DNA of 64,000 bases from Cytobacillus sp. IB215665 (GTDB lineage: Bacteria > Bacillota > Bacilli > Bacillales > SM2101). Positions within the stretch are counted from its first letter, which is position 1, and each line of letters begins with the position of its first letter. The position numbers and the translations under genes were made by a program. The stretch covers positions 310,001 to 374,000 of the forward strand of contig NZ_JAXBME010000001.1 in the NCBI RefSeq assembly GCF_033963835.1, written 5' to 3'. Below the pieces are notes generated by a model. That model saw nothing but the letters and a program-made list of their open reading frames with translations, was not told the DNA's origin and did no database searches. Positions 54,111 to 62,329 of the stretch are shown here, piece after piece.

Positions 54111-54557
54111 ATGATGAAAATTCAGACAAAATACCATGGAGAAATGACAGTTGAAGAGAGCACTTTTTTTACGTTCAATAACGGATTGCCTGGTTTCATT
54201 GATGAAAAAAAGTATATTATTATCCCTTTCTCAGAGGATACACCTTTTTTTATATTACAGTCAGTTTCAACGGCTAATGTAGCATTTGTAATGATAGAAC
54301 CATTTACTTATTTTAATGAGTATGATTTTCAACTTGACGATCATATTGTTGAGCAATTACAGCTTACTTCTGAAAAAGATGTAGCAGTCTATAATATTAT
54401 AACTGTTCAGGAGCCATTTGATAAAACAACCATCAACCTGCAAGCACCCATCGTAATCAATGCTAACAAACGTCTCGGCAAACAAATCATCTTAACAAAC
54501 ACACCGTATCATACAAAGCATGCCTTATTTGAGAACAAGGCACAGTCTGTAAAATAA
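54111..54557 (+). CDS. fliW: Flagellar assembly factor FliW
   Basis: 148 aa FliW: IQTKYHGEMTVEES, FNNGLPGFIDEKKYIIIPF, PFFILQSV and the C-terminal INLQAPIVINANKRLGKQII. FliW binds either CsrA or free flagellin; when flagellin is low it sequesters CsrA, freeing hag translation. The neighbours csrA and hag complete this switch. The downstream csrA GTG lies 12 bp after its stop. Confidence 0.96.
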   Translation: MMKIQTKYHGEMTVEESTFFTFNNGLPGFIDEKKYIIIPFSEDTPFFILQSVSTANVAFVMIEPFTYFNEYDFQLDDHIVEQLQLTSEKDVAVYNIITVQEPFDKTTINLQAPIVINANKRLGKQIILTNTPYHTKHALFENKAQSVK

Positions 54558-54569
54558 GGAGGGAGCACT

Positions 54570-54803
54570 GTGCTAGTGTTAACGAGAAGGAAGGACGAAG
54601 CCATTCACATAGGAGAGGACATTGAAATCACTGTTCTAGACATTGATGGCGAACAAATAAAACTCGGTATTCAAGCACCAAAGCATGTGGAGATTCACCG
54701 TAAAGAAATCTATGTAGCGATACAACAGGCAAATAATAAAGCTACAGAGGCTTCAAAGGATGTATTAAGTCAGTTGAATAAGCAAATGAAACAAAACCTC
54801 TAG
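54570..54803 (+). CDS. csrA: Carbon storage/translation regulator CsrA
   Basis: 77 aa RNA-binding protein: [20 protein letters not shown] and [20 protein letters not shown] are the two RNA-contacting strands. Start is GTG 54570 with AAGGAGGGAG. In Bacillus it represses hag by covering the hag ribosome site; a matching hairpin lies at 55036 in the hag leader. Slightly longer C-terminal tail than E. coli CsrA, as in other Firmicutes. Confidence 0.96.
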   Translation: MLVLTRRKDEAIHIGEDIEITVLDIDGEQIKLGIQAPKHVEIHRKEIYVAIQQANNKATEASKDVLSQLNKQMKQNL

Positions 54804-54953
54804 ACGATTGTGTAGGGGTTTTTCTAATAAATTTATTAAGGCTTGAAAATTATTAATCCTTTAAAACTGCATATTTTTAGCATTCATTTATCTACTTTTC
54901 AACAAAAAAATATAATATTCCACAAATAAATAATAAAAAAACTAAAAAACTAT

Positions 54954-54979
54954 TAAACAACTCAAAAATAAGTCGATAT
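54954..54979 (+). promoter_or_regulatory. Sigma-D-like promoter of hag
   Basis: TAAA (54954-54957), 14-bp spacer, GTCGATAT (54972-54979); with TTAA as the -35 the spacing is 15. It gives a leader of about 90 nt carrying an ACAAAAG/CTTTTGT hairpin (54998-55019) and the CsrA site. Confidence 0.6.
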
Positions 54980-55035
54980 ATAGAATACAAGATAGTTACA
55001 AAAGGCGGCCGGCTTTTGTCTATCTGCAAAAAAAT

Positions 55036-55070
55036 CCACAAGGATGTGGACAAACACAACTCAAGGAGGA
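55036..55070 (+). promoter_or_regulatory. CsrA-binding hairpin and ribosome site in the hag leader
   Basis: CCACA (55036-55040) pairs with TGTGG (55045-55049) and displays AGGA in the loop; the core ACAAGGATGT fits the CsrA consensus RUACARGGAUGU. A second GGA lies in the Shine-Dalgarno AAGGAGGA (55063-55070), as in the two-site B. subtilis hag leader. Confidence 0.75.
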
Positions 55071-55077
55071 AATAAAA

Positions 55078-56340
55078 ATGAGAATTAATCACAATATCGC
55101 GGCGTTAAACACGTACAACCAATTAAACAGTGCTAACAATGCAAATGCAAAGAATATGGAAAAGTTATCGAGTGGTCTTCGTATTAACCGTGCAGGAGAT
55201 GATGCAGCTGGTCTTGCAATCTCTGAAAAAATGCGTGGGCAAATTCGTGGATTAGATCAAGCGTCACGTAACTCACTAGATGGTATTTCTATGATTCAAA
55301 CAGCTGAAGGTGGATTAAGTGAAACAACTGAAATTCTACAACGTATGCGTGAACTAGCTGTTCAAGCAGGAAATGACACAAATACAACTTCTGATCGTGA
55401 AGAAATTCAAAAAGAAGTTAACCAATTAACGAGTGAAATCAACCGTATTGGTAACACAATGGAATTTAATACTCAAAAACTATTGAATGCAAGTGCTGGC
55501 GATGTAACAGCTGGGACAAATGTTCCAGCTGCAGGAGGGACAGCAACTGGTATAGCTATAACGCTTGGTACTGGTACAAATTTTAGTGGTGGTAACAATT
55601 TGACATTTGATGTAACAGTTGGTAGTGGTGTTGCTCAAACAGTAGACCTTACTGCTGATTATGATGGTACTACTCTTGATGGGGATGATTTAGCTACTGC
55701 CATTTCGACTGCTATTACTGGGGCTACGGCTACTTGGGATGGGGCTTCAGGACAATTAACAATTACCGCAGATAATGATGCTGATGGCATTCAAATCGAT
55801 AGCGCTTCTGCTGGCTCTTTGACTTCTATTGGTTTATCACAAGGAACTCATGCTGCAACTCCAGCATCATCAACACCAGATTCATCTAAATTCACATTGC
55901 AAATTGGTGCGAATGAAAACCAAACTATGACACTTGAATTTACTGATATGACTGCGGCAGCTCTAGGTATCACTGGTATGGGCACTGGTTTCACAACAGG
56001 AACTGACGTTACAAATGGTACTGATGACAACGGAATTGAAAGTGGATTAGATGTTGTTAATGAAGCAGGGAATGCAATTACTGTTATTGAAAATGCACTT
56101 ACAAAAGTATCTGCAGAACGTTCAAAAATGGGTGCTTACCAAAACCGTTTAGAGCATACAATCAATAACTTAGAAACTTCTTCTGAAAACTTAACAGCAG
56201 CAGAATCACGTATCCGTGACGTTGATATGGCTAAAGAAATGATGGAAATGACGAAAAACAACATCCTTTCTCAAGCAGCACAATCTATGCTTGCACAAGC
56301 AAATCAACAGCCACAAGGAGTATTACAATTACTTCGTTAA
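55078..56340 (+). CDS. hag: Flagellin Hag
   Basis: 420 aa flagellin. Conserved D0/D1 N-terminus ([40 protein letters not shown]) and C-terminus ([37 protein letters not shown]) flank a surface-exposed insert at about 140-320 rich in Thr, Ala, Gly and Asp. It is longer than the 304-residue B. subtilis Hag by that insert. Exported through the flagellar type III apparatus with FliS as chaperone. Controlled by sigma-D and CsrA sites upstream; monocistronic with a strong terminator. Confidence 0.97.
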   Translation: MRINHNIAALNTYNQLNSANNANAKNMEKLSSGLRINRAGDDAAGLAISEKMRGQIRGLDQASRNSLDGISMIQTAEGGLSETTEILQRMRELAVQAGNDTNTTSDREEIQKEVNQLTSEINRIGNTMEFNTQKLLNASAGDVTAGTNVPAAGGTATGIAITLGTGTNFSGGNNLTFDVTVGSGVAQTVDLTADYDGTTLDGDDLATAISTAITGATATWDGASGQLTITADNDADGIQIDSASAGSLTSIGLSQGTHAATPASSTPDSSKFTLQIGANENQTMTLEFTDMTAAALGITGMGTGFTTGTDVTNGTDDNGIESGLDVVNEAGNAITVIENALTKVSAERSKMGAYQNRLEHTINNLETSSENLTAAESRIRDVDMAKEMMEMTKNNILSQAAQSMLAQANQQPQGVLQLLR

Positions 56341-56350
56341 GCTATTTAAA

Positions 56351-56384
56351 AACCACGCTCGAATTTTTCGAGCGTGGTTTTTTG
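56351..56384 (+). terminator. Rho-independent terminator of hag
   Basis: AACCACGCTCGAA/TTCGAGCGTGGTT 13-bp perfect stem, TTT loop, followed by further T residues. Confidence 0.9.
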
Positions 56385-56543
56385 TATATGTCATGTAATT
56401 CAAATATTCTTTATGCCAAGTATAGATTAACAACAAACTAAATAAACATTTTTCCATGATAAAATAAGCCTAGTAATTTTATAATATATAAGAAAAAAGC
56501 CTCATAAAATTATCCTCAATAATTAATTTTTCATTTTCTCTCC

Positions 56544-56570
56544 TCAACAATTTGCAATAATTACCGATAA
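56544..56570 (+). promoter_or_regulatory. Sigma-D-like promoter of flaG-fliD
   Basis: TCAA (56544-56547), exactly 15-bp spacer, ACCGATAA (56563-56570), 33 bp before flaG. Confidence 0.65.
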
Positions 56571-56603
56571 TAAAAGAAAAGTATTGAAAAGGGAGCGAGT
56601 TTC

Positions 56604-56948
56604 ATGGAAATTGGAAACATAACGACACAATCTCCATCACCCACATCTTCGACTGGAGTAAAGATGACACAGCTAGAAACTCAGCTAGAAATGAAAACTA
56701 CAACTGATAATAAAGAGACATTATCAAAAGATAAAATTAATGATGTCATAAAAAGTATTAATGAATTTTTAGAACCTACATACACATCGGTCCAATTTGA
56801 GCTACACGAAAAACTTGAGGAGTATTTCGTTGTCGTAATAGATGCTGAAACGAAGGAAGTTGTAAGAGAAATTCCTCCTAAGAAGTTACTCGATATGTAT
56901 GCAGCAATGACCGAATTTGTTGGCTTAGTTGTGGATAAAAAAATATAA
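56604..56948 (+). CDS. flaG: FlaG family protein
   Basis: 114 aa (YvyC in B. subtilis). Disordered Ser/Thr-rich N-terminus, then the FlaG core LEPTYTSVQFELHEKLEEYF and VVVIDAETKEVVREIPPKKL. Affects filament length or assembly in other species; exact role unclear. Ribosome site AAAAGGGAGCG. Followed 16 bp later by fliD. Confidence 0.92.
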   Translation: MEIGNITTQSPSPTSSTGVKMTQLETQLEMKTTTDNKETLSKDKINDVIKSINEFLEPTYTSVQFELHEKLEEYFVVVIDAETKEVVREIPPKKLLDMYAAMTEFVGLVVDKKI

Positions 56949-56964
56949 GTGAAGAGGGATATAA

Positions 56965-58428
56965 ATGGTTGATTTACGTATAGGTGGTTTAGCAAGTGGT
57001 ATGGACATAGATCAAATTGTTAGTGATTTAATGTCAGCAGAAAGAATCCCACTTGATAAGCTGTCACAAAAGAAACAAATCTTAGAATGGCAACGTGACA
57101 GCTATCGGGAAATGAATACGTTATTAAAAGAATTAGATACGTTTATTTTTGATGGGATTGATCGACAAAGTAATCTTTTGAAAAAAACGACAACAAGCTC
57201 GAATGAAAATATTGTCACAGCCGTTGCAAATGCAGATGCTTCAGATGTGAGTACAGAAATCGAAGTCCTTAATATAGCCAAGTCAGCAACATGGATTTCT
57301 AATGAGGCTGCAAACTTTACTGGTGGACAAGCAGTAACATTAACATTAGATGTAACAAATGGTGATGGGACGAAAAGTGAAGGTGTAACAATTGATATTG
57401 CAGATACAGATACACTCGATGATGTAATTAGGAAATTAAATGAAAATGAACAGCTTGGTATAAATGTGTTTTATGATTCAGAAACTGAAAAAGTAGTGAT
57501 GACAAAAGAAGAAACAGGGTCGCAAGCTGGTCTAGAAGTTGTCGATAGTGATACACAACGTTTTTTTGCTCAACTCGGATTTACTGATCCAGATGCAATT
57601 AAAACTGATGGAGAAGATGCAGAGTTTATTATTAATGGTTTGCAGACAACTCGTTCAACTAATGAATTTTCTATCAACAACGTTTCTTACACGTTACATA
57701 ATGAAAGTCCTGGAGAAAAAATAAGAGTTTCTACATCGACAGATGACGATGCAATTGTTGACACTGTTGTACAATTCGTTAATAAATACAATGAAATTAT
57801 TGAAAAAATAAATAGTACGATCTCTGAAGAAAAATATCGGGACTATCCTCCATTAACAGATGCAGAAAGGGAAGAATTATCTGATGATGAAATCGAAAAG
57901 TGGGAAGGTTTAGCGAAAAGTGGTATTTTAAAAGGAGATTCAACATTATCAAGTGTATTAAATCAAATGAGGCTTGACCTCTATTCACCAATATCTGGTA
58001 GTGAAACGGGCTTTAGTCAATTAGCAGAAATCGGTATTACTACATCGGCTGACTATACTGAAAATGGAAAACTATTGATTGACGAAGATAAATTACGAGA
58101 AAAAATTGCGGAAAACCCTGAAGCTGTGTACGAATTGTTTAATGCTGAGGGAGATAGCTATGAAACCTCTGGTATTGCTAGTAGGCTTCGCGACTCATTA
58201 GATAATGCAATGACTCAGATTGTAGAAAAAGCAGGAAGTTCAACAAAGACGAATGACCAGTTCTCGATCGGCAAAAGCCTTGATAATGTTTTAGATGACA
58301 TTTTAAATTTTGAGAATCGCTTAGAGATGGTCGAAGACCGCTATTGGAGCCAATTTACCGCTATGGAGCTTGCTATTCAAAAAGCAAACGAACAAGCAGC
58401 GTATCTGGCAAGTCAATTTGGTTATTAA
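56965..58428 (+). CDS. fliD: Filament cap protein FliD (HAP2)
   Basis: 487 aa. N-terminal FliD_N: RIGGLASGMDIDQIVSDLMS and KKQILEWQRDSYREMNTLL. FliD_C: TTSADYTENGKLLIDEDKL, ENPEAVYELFNAEG and the C-terminal coil DRYWSQFTAMELAIQKANEQ. It caps the growing filament and folds arriving flagellin. Acidic central insert (AEREELSDDEIEKWEG). Same transcript as flaG, fliS and fliT. Confidence 0.96.
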   Translation: MVDLRIGGLASGMDIDQIVSDLMSAERIPLDKLSQKKQILEWQRDSYREMNTLLKELDTFIFDGIDRQSNLLKKTTTSSNENIVTAVANADASDVSTEIEVLNIAKSATWISNEAANFTGGQAVTLTLDVTNGDGTKSEGVTIDIADTDTLDDVIRKLNENEQLGINVFYDSETEKVVMTKEETGSQAGLEVVDSDTQRFFAQLGFTDPDAIKTDGEDAEFIINGLQTTRSTNEFSINNVSYTLHNESPGEKIRVSTSTDDDAIVDTVVQFVNKYNEIIEKINSTISEEKYRDYPPLTDAEREELSDDEIEKWEGLAKSGILKGDSTLSSVLNQMRLDLYSPISGSETGFSQLAEIGITTSADYTENGKLLIDEDKLREKIAENPEAVYELFNAEGDSYETSGIASRLRDSLDNAMTQIVEKAGSSTKTNDQFSIGKSLDNVLDDILNFENRLEMVEDRYWSQFTAMELAIQKANEQAAYLASQFGY

Positions 58429-58552
58429 TTATAGTGTCTATGATTTTCTTTCAGAGGTGTCAATATCAAGCTGTGTAATGTTTAGTAACTATGGATAGAT
58501 GATTGTATTATCTTTTCCAAACAATTTATTTTCAAAAGGAGTATGAAATAAA

Positions 58553-58954
58553 ATGGCAACACAAAACCCTTATCAATCGTATCAGACAAATTCAGTGACA
58601 ACAGCATCGCCTGGGGAGTTAACATTAATGCTTTATAACGGCTGTTTGAAATTTATCAATCTAGCTCGCAAAGCGATCCAAGAAAATAATATTGAGGAAA
58701 AAAATACGAATCTCATAAAATCACAGAACATTATACAAGAATTAATGGTGACGCTTAATATGGATGTCGAAGTGTCGAAAAATATGATGTCGATGTACGA
58801 TTATATTAACCGTCGTTTAATTGATGTAAATATAAATAATGATTTAGATGCTCTTGCTGAAGTGGAAGCTCATGTTGCAGAGTTTCGTGATACGTGGAAG
58901 CAGGTTATTCAAATCAACCGTCAAAAACAATTTGCACAAGGCGGGCAAGCGTAG
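58553..58954 (+). CDS. fliS: Flagellin export chaperone FliS
   Basis: 133 aa, FliS family: NPYQSYQTNSVTTASPGELT, LMLYNGCLKFI and MYDYINRRLIDVNINND. It binds the flagellin C-terminus in the cytoplasm before export and, with FliW, links flagellin level to CsrA. Ribosome site AAAAGGAGTATG. Stop overlaps the fliT GTG by one base. Confidence 0.96.
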   Translation: MATQNPYQSYQTNSVTTASPGELTLMLYNGCLKFINLARKAIQENNIEEKNTNLIKSQNIIQELMVTLNMDVEVSKNMMSMYDYINRRLIDVNINNDLDALAEVEAHVAEFRDTWKQVIQINRQKQFAQGGQA

Positions 58955-59304
58955 TGAGTGTCATTAAAGAGCTATATCAAGTAACGAAACAATTATTCGA
59001 GCTGCTTCAAACGGACATTAATAAAAGTGACCGTGATGAACAAATCGAGCGCATTCAACACCTTTTAACTGAACGTACGCAGTTTATTGAGAAGTTGGCG
59101 CCTCCATATTCAACGGGGGAAAAGCGTGTAGGCGCAGAAATTGTGACTTTAAACAAACAAATAGATGCTAAGCTTCTTGCTATGAAAGATGAAATTAAGC
59201 TCGATATTGCAGGATTAAAGAAGAAGAAGCAATCGCAAAAGAAATACATCAATCCTTATAATACGCGCACGGTAGATGGTGTATTTTATGACAAACGGAA
59301 ATAG
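58954..59304 (+). CDS. fliT: FliT-like flagellar protein
   Basis: 116 aa, helical. Position directly after fliS, size and helical heptads (IKELYQVTKQLFELLQ, RIQHLLTERTQFIEKL) match Bacillus FliT, a chaperone for FliD. Basic C-terminus (KKKKQSQKK). I chose GTG 58954 overlapping the fliS stop (TAGTG); an in-frame ATG at 58894 lies inside fliS. Sequence conservation in this family is low, so identification leans on synteny. Confidence 0.8.
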   Translation: MSVIKELYQVTKQLFELLQTDINKSDRDEQIERIQHLLTERTQFIEKLAPPYSTGEKRVGAEIVTLNKQIDAKLLAMKDEIKLDIAGLKKKKQSQKKYINPYNTRTVDGVFYDKRK

Positions 59305-59312
59305 GTGAGTAT

Positions 59313-59699
59313 ATGGTGAAATTAGACGCACCACAATATGAAATTGTAAAGAAATATACTGAATTGCTAGATACGATTGAAGAAGGGCTTGACTATGTTA
59401 AGGGGAGTTTTGACAACCTTGAACGTACCGAAGGAGATAGAGTATTAGCTGACATATTTACTGCTTTTTCTAAAATCAATGATACGAATCAGCAGCTATT
59501 AGATATTTTTTCTCGAAATGAGATTGTTCGAAATCAAGTTAATCAGTTCCCAGGAGTCATTGCTGAGTGTGTGAAGCTGGAACAACATTTCTCGAACCAA
59601 ACGGAAAAGCAAGCTATTATTAGTAAAAACATTATTCCAGCCTTTCTTGCATGGAAGGAACCAATTCAGCATACATTTTCAAGTTATATTCAACAATAG
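59313..59699 (+). CDS. Uncharacterised helical protein at the end of the flagellar operon
   Basis: 128 aa, not recognised. Predicted all-helical, acidic in the first half (YTELLDTIEEGLDYVKGSFD), no signal peptide, membrane segment or known motif. AGGTGAG 5 nt before ATG 59313, 8 bp after the fliT stop, and terminator at 59707 make it the last gene of flaG-fliD-fliS-fliT. Size and helicity resemble small flagellar chaperones (FliT/FlgN type), which is a guess from context only. Confidence 0.75.
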   Translation: MVKLDAPQYEIVKKYTELLDTIEEGLDYVKGSFDNLERTEGDRVLADIFTAFSKINDTNQQLLDIFSRNEIVRNQVNQFPGVIAECVKLEQHFSNQTEKQAIISKNIIPAFLAWKEPIQHTFSSYIQQ

Positions 59700-59706
59700 T
59701 ACAATG

Positions 59707-59735
59707 CTCCTATACAAATGTATGGGAGTGTTTTT
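59707..59735 (+). terminator. Rho-independent terminator of the flaG-fliD operon
   Basis: CTCCTATACA pairs with TGTATGGGAG (one G-U), short AA loop, then TGTTTTTG. Confidence 0.75.
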
Positions 59736-60541
59736 GTTTTTTAACATTTTCCATCAGGTACACTCTTTTGGAAACATATAAAAAATATAATTGTGTAATT
59801 TAAGGTTGTTTTCGGATTGATTGGTGCTTTTTGATCTAAGCAAGTATATTTTATCGTTCATAGCACCTTTGCTATTTTTACAATTAATGAGTACTCATAA
59901 AACATGCCAAACTGTCCATTTGCAGTAAAAAAAACCACAAAGTTTACGAAAAGAACCTTTAAATTTCGCAAAAAGGAATTTCCTCTCACATATCATTTTT
60001 CCTTACTGCATAACAATAAATACACATCAATTTTAACAATATATCGGTTATGTAAATAATGAAAATCGTCACAATTTATTCACAGTTAATTTCACGTTTA
60101 AGAAGGAATTGTTAAGGGTATTGTAGAAATGTATATACATAGCTTAAGAAAACCGCTTAGCGGATTTCTAGAGATAAGAAATGGAAATGTGGCTTTAATG
60201 TTTTAAGCATTTTCACCCATCTTAACTCGAATAAGTTATAAGTTTCAAGAAAAATGAGGATAAGAAGAATGGGGAAAGGAAAGTCACACTAAGTGCCGAA
60301 TGAGTGGATTAGATCTTGTACAAGTTCATTATTCCCAGACTTATTTGAACATCCTTTCAAAATGGAGTTCAAAAAGGAGGAAAAAAGGACGAAAAAGATC
60401 AAGGCTGTGTAGCTTTGAGTACCAGAGTGTACGTTTGAAGAGTACATGAGGAACGGAAAAGCAAACCAACGCAGATATTCACTGTCATTTTTCCCGGACT
60501 TTTTTGAACATCCTCAAGTTAACTAAAGGAGGAGTTCGTGT
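59736..60541. other. Long gene-free leader region of hpf with duplicated module
   Basis: No gene. A 29-nt core recurs at 60327-60355 and 60486-60514 (26 of 29 identical, shared CCC-GACTT-TTTGAACATCCT), offset 159 nt. Each copy is preceded by a GAGGA that could pair with the AUCCU/UCCUC and followed by a GGAGG: a vestigial one at 60376-60380 and the real hpf site at 60528-60532. An ACGAAAAGAACC element near 59943-59957 resembles a MITE-like end in reverse orientation. Confidence 0.65.
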
Positions 60542-61087
60542 ATGATTTACAACATTCGTGGTGAAAACATTGAAGTAACTCCAGCATTGCGTGAGTATGT
60601 TGAGAAAAAGATTGGTAAATTAGAAAGGTATTTCGATGATTCTTCAGATGCCACAGTCCATGTTAATTTAAAAGTTCATAGTGATAAGCATTCTAAAATA
60701 GAAGTAACGATTCCAATGTCTCAGCTATTGTTAAGAGCAGAGGAAAATCATGAAGATATGTATGCAGCGATTGACCTTGTTCTTGATAAACTTGAGCGTC
60801 AAATTCGCAAACACAAAACAAAGGTGAACCGTAAGTTCCGAGATACTGGAACTCCTAAATATATGTTTACAAATGAGCCTGTAGCGATTCCTGATGAAGA
60901 AGAGGATGACTTAAAGCTTGTCCGTACTAAGCGCTTTAACTTAAAGCCGATGGACAGTGAAGAAGCAATTCTGCAAATGAATATGCTCGGTCATAATTTC
61001 TACGTATTTACTAACTCAGAAACGAACCGTACAAATGTCGTTTATTTAAGAAAAGATGGCAAATACGGTTTGATTGAACCGAATTAA
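60542..61087 (+). CDS. hpf: Long-form ribosome hibernation promoting factor HPF
   Basis: 181 aa (YvyD in B. subtilis). The N-terminal HPF/RaiA domain (about 1-100: MIYNIRGENIEVTPALREYV, EKKIGKLERYFD) binds the 30S decoding region; the C-terminal dimerisation domain (about 125-181: VRTKRFNLKPMDSEEAILQM, GHNFYVFTNSETN, VVYLRKDGKYGLIEP) pairs two ribosomes into 100S dimers. Ribosome site AAAGGAGG. Located just before secA, as in B. subtilis, though another gene intervenes here. The unusually long structured leader suggests RNA-level control. Confidence 0.95.
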   Translation: MIYNIRGENIEVTPALREYVEKKIGKLERYFDDSSDATVHVNLKVHSDKHSKIEVTIPMSQLLLRAEENHEDMYAAIDLVLDKLERQIRKHKTKVNRKFRDTGTPKYMFTNEPVAIPDEEEDDLKLVRTKRFNLKPMDSEEAILQMNMLGHNFYVFTNSETNRTNVVYLRKDGKYGLIEPN

Positions 61088-61100
61088 TAATAATGATTAG

Positions 61101-61135
61101 AAAACGTTAGGTTGCTTAGAACCTAACGTTTTTTG
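61101..61135 (+). terminator. Rho-independent terminator of hpf
   Basis: AAAACGTTAGGTT pairs perfectly with AACCTAACGTTTT across GCTTAG, followed by TT and G. Confidence 0.85.
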
Positions 61136-61306
61136 ATGTTAAATATGCTGTAGGATGTTTTTGGTAGTTTATTGACCAATATCTCATTGTTCTTTTATCG
61201 AATGTTACTTTTTCAATATGATATAATAAAACATGTCTACAAACCTCATTTGTAGTCAATGGAAGGCTAGTTCGAGGATTATCTTTGATAATGAATGGAG
61301 GTGAAT

Positions 61307-61837
61307 ATGATGGAGAAGCTGTTACTAGAATTTATGAGCGAAATGCGCGAATTTAGAACAGAGGTAAATGGACGATTCACAAAGCTAGAACATGAAATGA
61401 ACGACCGCTTTACAAAAGTAGATGAACGTTTTACTCAAGTGGACAAACGCTTCACAAAGCTAGAAGGTGAAATGGACAAGCGCTTTACAAAAGTAGATGA
61501 ACGTTTTACCCAAGTGGATCAACGCTTCACGAAACTAGAAGTTGAAATGGCCGAGCGCTTTACAAAAGTAGATGAACGTTTTACTCAAGTGGACAAAAGC
61601 TTCACAAAGCTAGAACATGAAATGAACGAGCGCTTTACACAAGTAGATAACCGTTTTACTACAGTAGATATGCGACTATCAAAAATTGAAAACGATGTAA
61701 CGGTAATTAAGGAAGCTGTTGTAAATAACCTTTCTGAGTCAAGGAGTCATTTCAAACATATCGAACAATCTCTTCAGCAACATCACTCCATGTTCCAGTT
61801 AATGACTGATGAAATTAATAAAAAGTACCGCTATTAA
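61307..61837 (+). CDS. Coiled-coil repeat protein of unknown function
   Basis: 176 aa. N-terminal helix MMEKLLLEFMSEMREFRTEV, then about three and a half copies of a 25-residue unit (11+7+7 pattern: RFTKLExEMxx, RFTKVDE, RFTQVDK) from residue 23, encoded by 75-bp tandem DNA repeats at 61373-61660. A non-repeat helix follows (RLSKIENDVTVIKEAVVNNL) ending HHSMFQLMTDEINKKYRY. No signal peptide or membrane segment. Start chosen at ATG 61307 (or 61310) because GGAGGTGA lies just before it; ATG 61295 overlaps that site. Such proteins are common in Bacillaceae but uncharacterised. Confidence 0.8.
   Translation: MMEKLLLEFMSEMREFRTEVNGRFTKLEHEMNDRFTKVDERFTQVDKRFTKLEGEMDKRFTKVDERFTQVDQRFTKLEVEMAERFTKVDERFTQVDKSFTKLEHEMNERFTQVDNRFTTVDMRLSKIENDVTVIKEAVVNNLSESRSHFKHIEQSLQQHHSMFQLMTDEINKKYRY
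61373..61660 (+). repeat. 75-bp coding tandem repeat
   Basis: Units begin at 61373, 61448, 61523 and 61598 (last one partial), each CG-C/A-TTCAC(A/G)AA-type starts with CGTTTTACTCAAGTGGA at the end. The period keeps the reading frame, so repeat number can vary without frameshift. Confidence 0.85.
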
Positions 61838-62329
61838 TATGTACTACTTCATTCAAAAACATTAAAGTAACAACAAAGTTGTTAAGACCCAAATCTCTAG
61901 CTCACTTCAAGAAACACTTTTTTTCACATACACACCTCCAATTGTTAGCAATTGAACAGCTTTGGAAGTCTACAGCCTAATATGAAGGATTTACAATAAA
62001 GAAACGATGTGGTTGTCACATACCCTTCTTTTAACAATACTTTTCGTAAACTACGTGAGTTATTAAAAAAATACTCTTATATGAATGATCTAACTCTTTT
62101 TCATACATGGTTTGTTAAGGTTTTTGAATCAAATATAAAATATTCATATGATTCTGCCTTCTTATGCTCCCACATTCCTCCAAAATGTTGTTCACTTTGT
62201 CTCAAAATGTTAATATTAGAAATAGGATTTCTATAAGGGAAAAAAACTTAGTATATACATTATTATATATCCAGTGTGTGTATATGTCGTATTGGGTGTA
62301 ACTTATATGAAAATAGAGGAGCGTTTTGA
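61838..62329. other. Gene-free region upstream of secA
   Basis: AT-rich, no credible gene (a 75-codon ORF at 62009 has no ribosome site or recognisable content). Contains the secA ribosome site (AGAGGA, 62315-62320). Confidence 0.45.

Noticed and set aside
62009-62236. 75-codon ORF upstream of secA
   Set aside because: No ribosome site, no recognisable motif, AT-rich composition.
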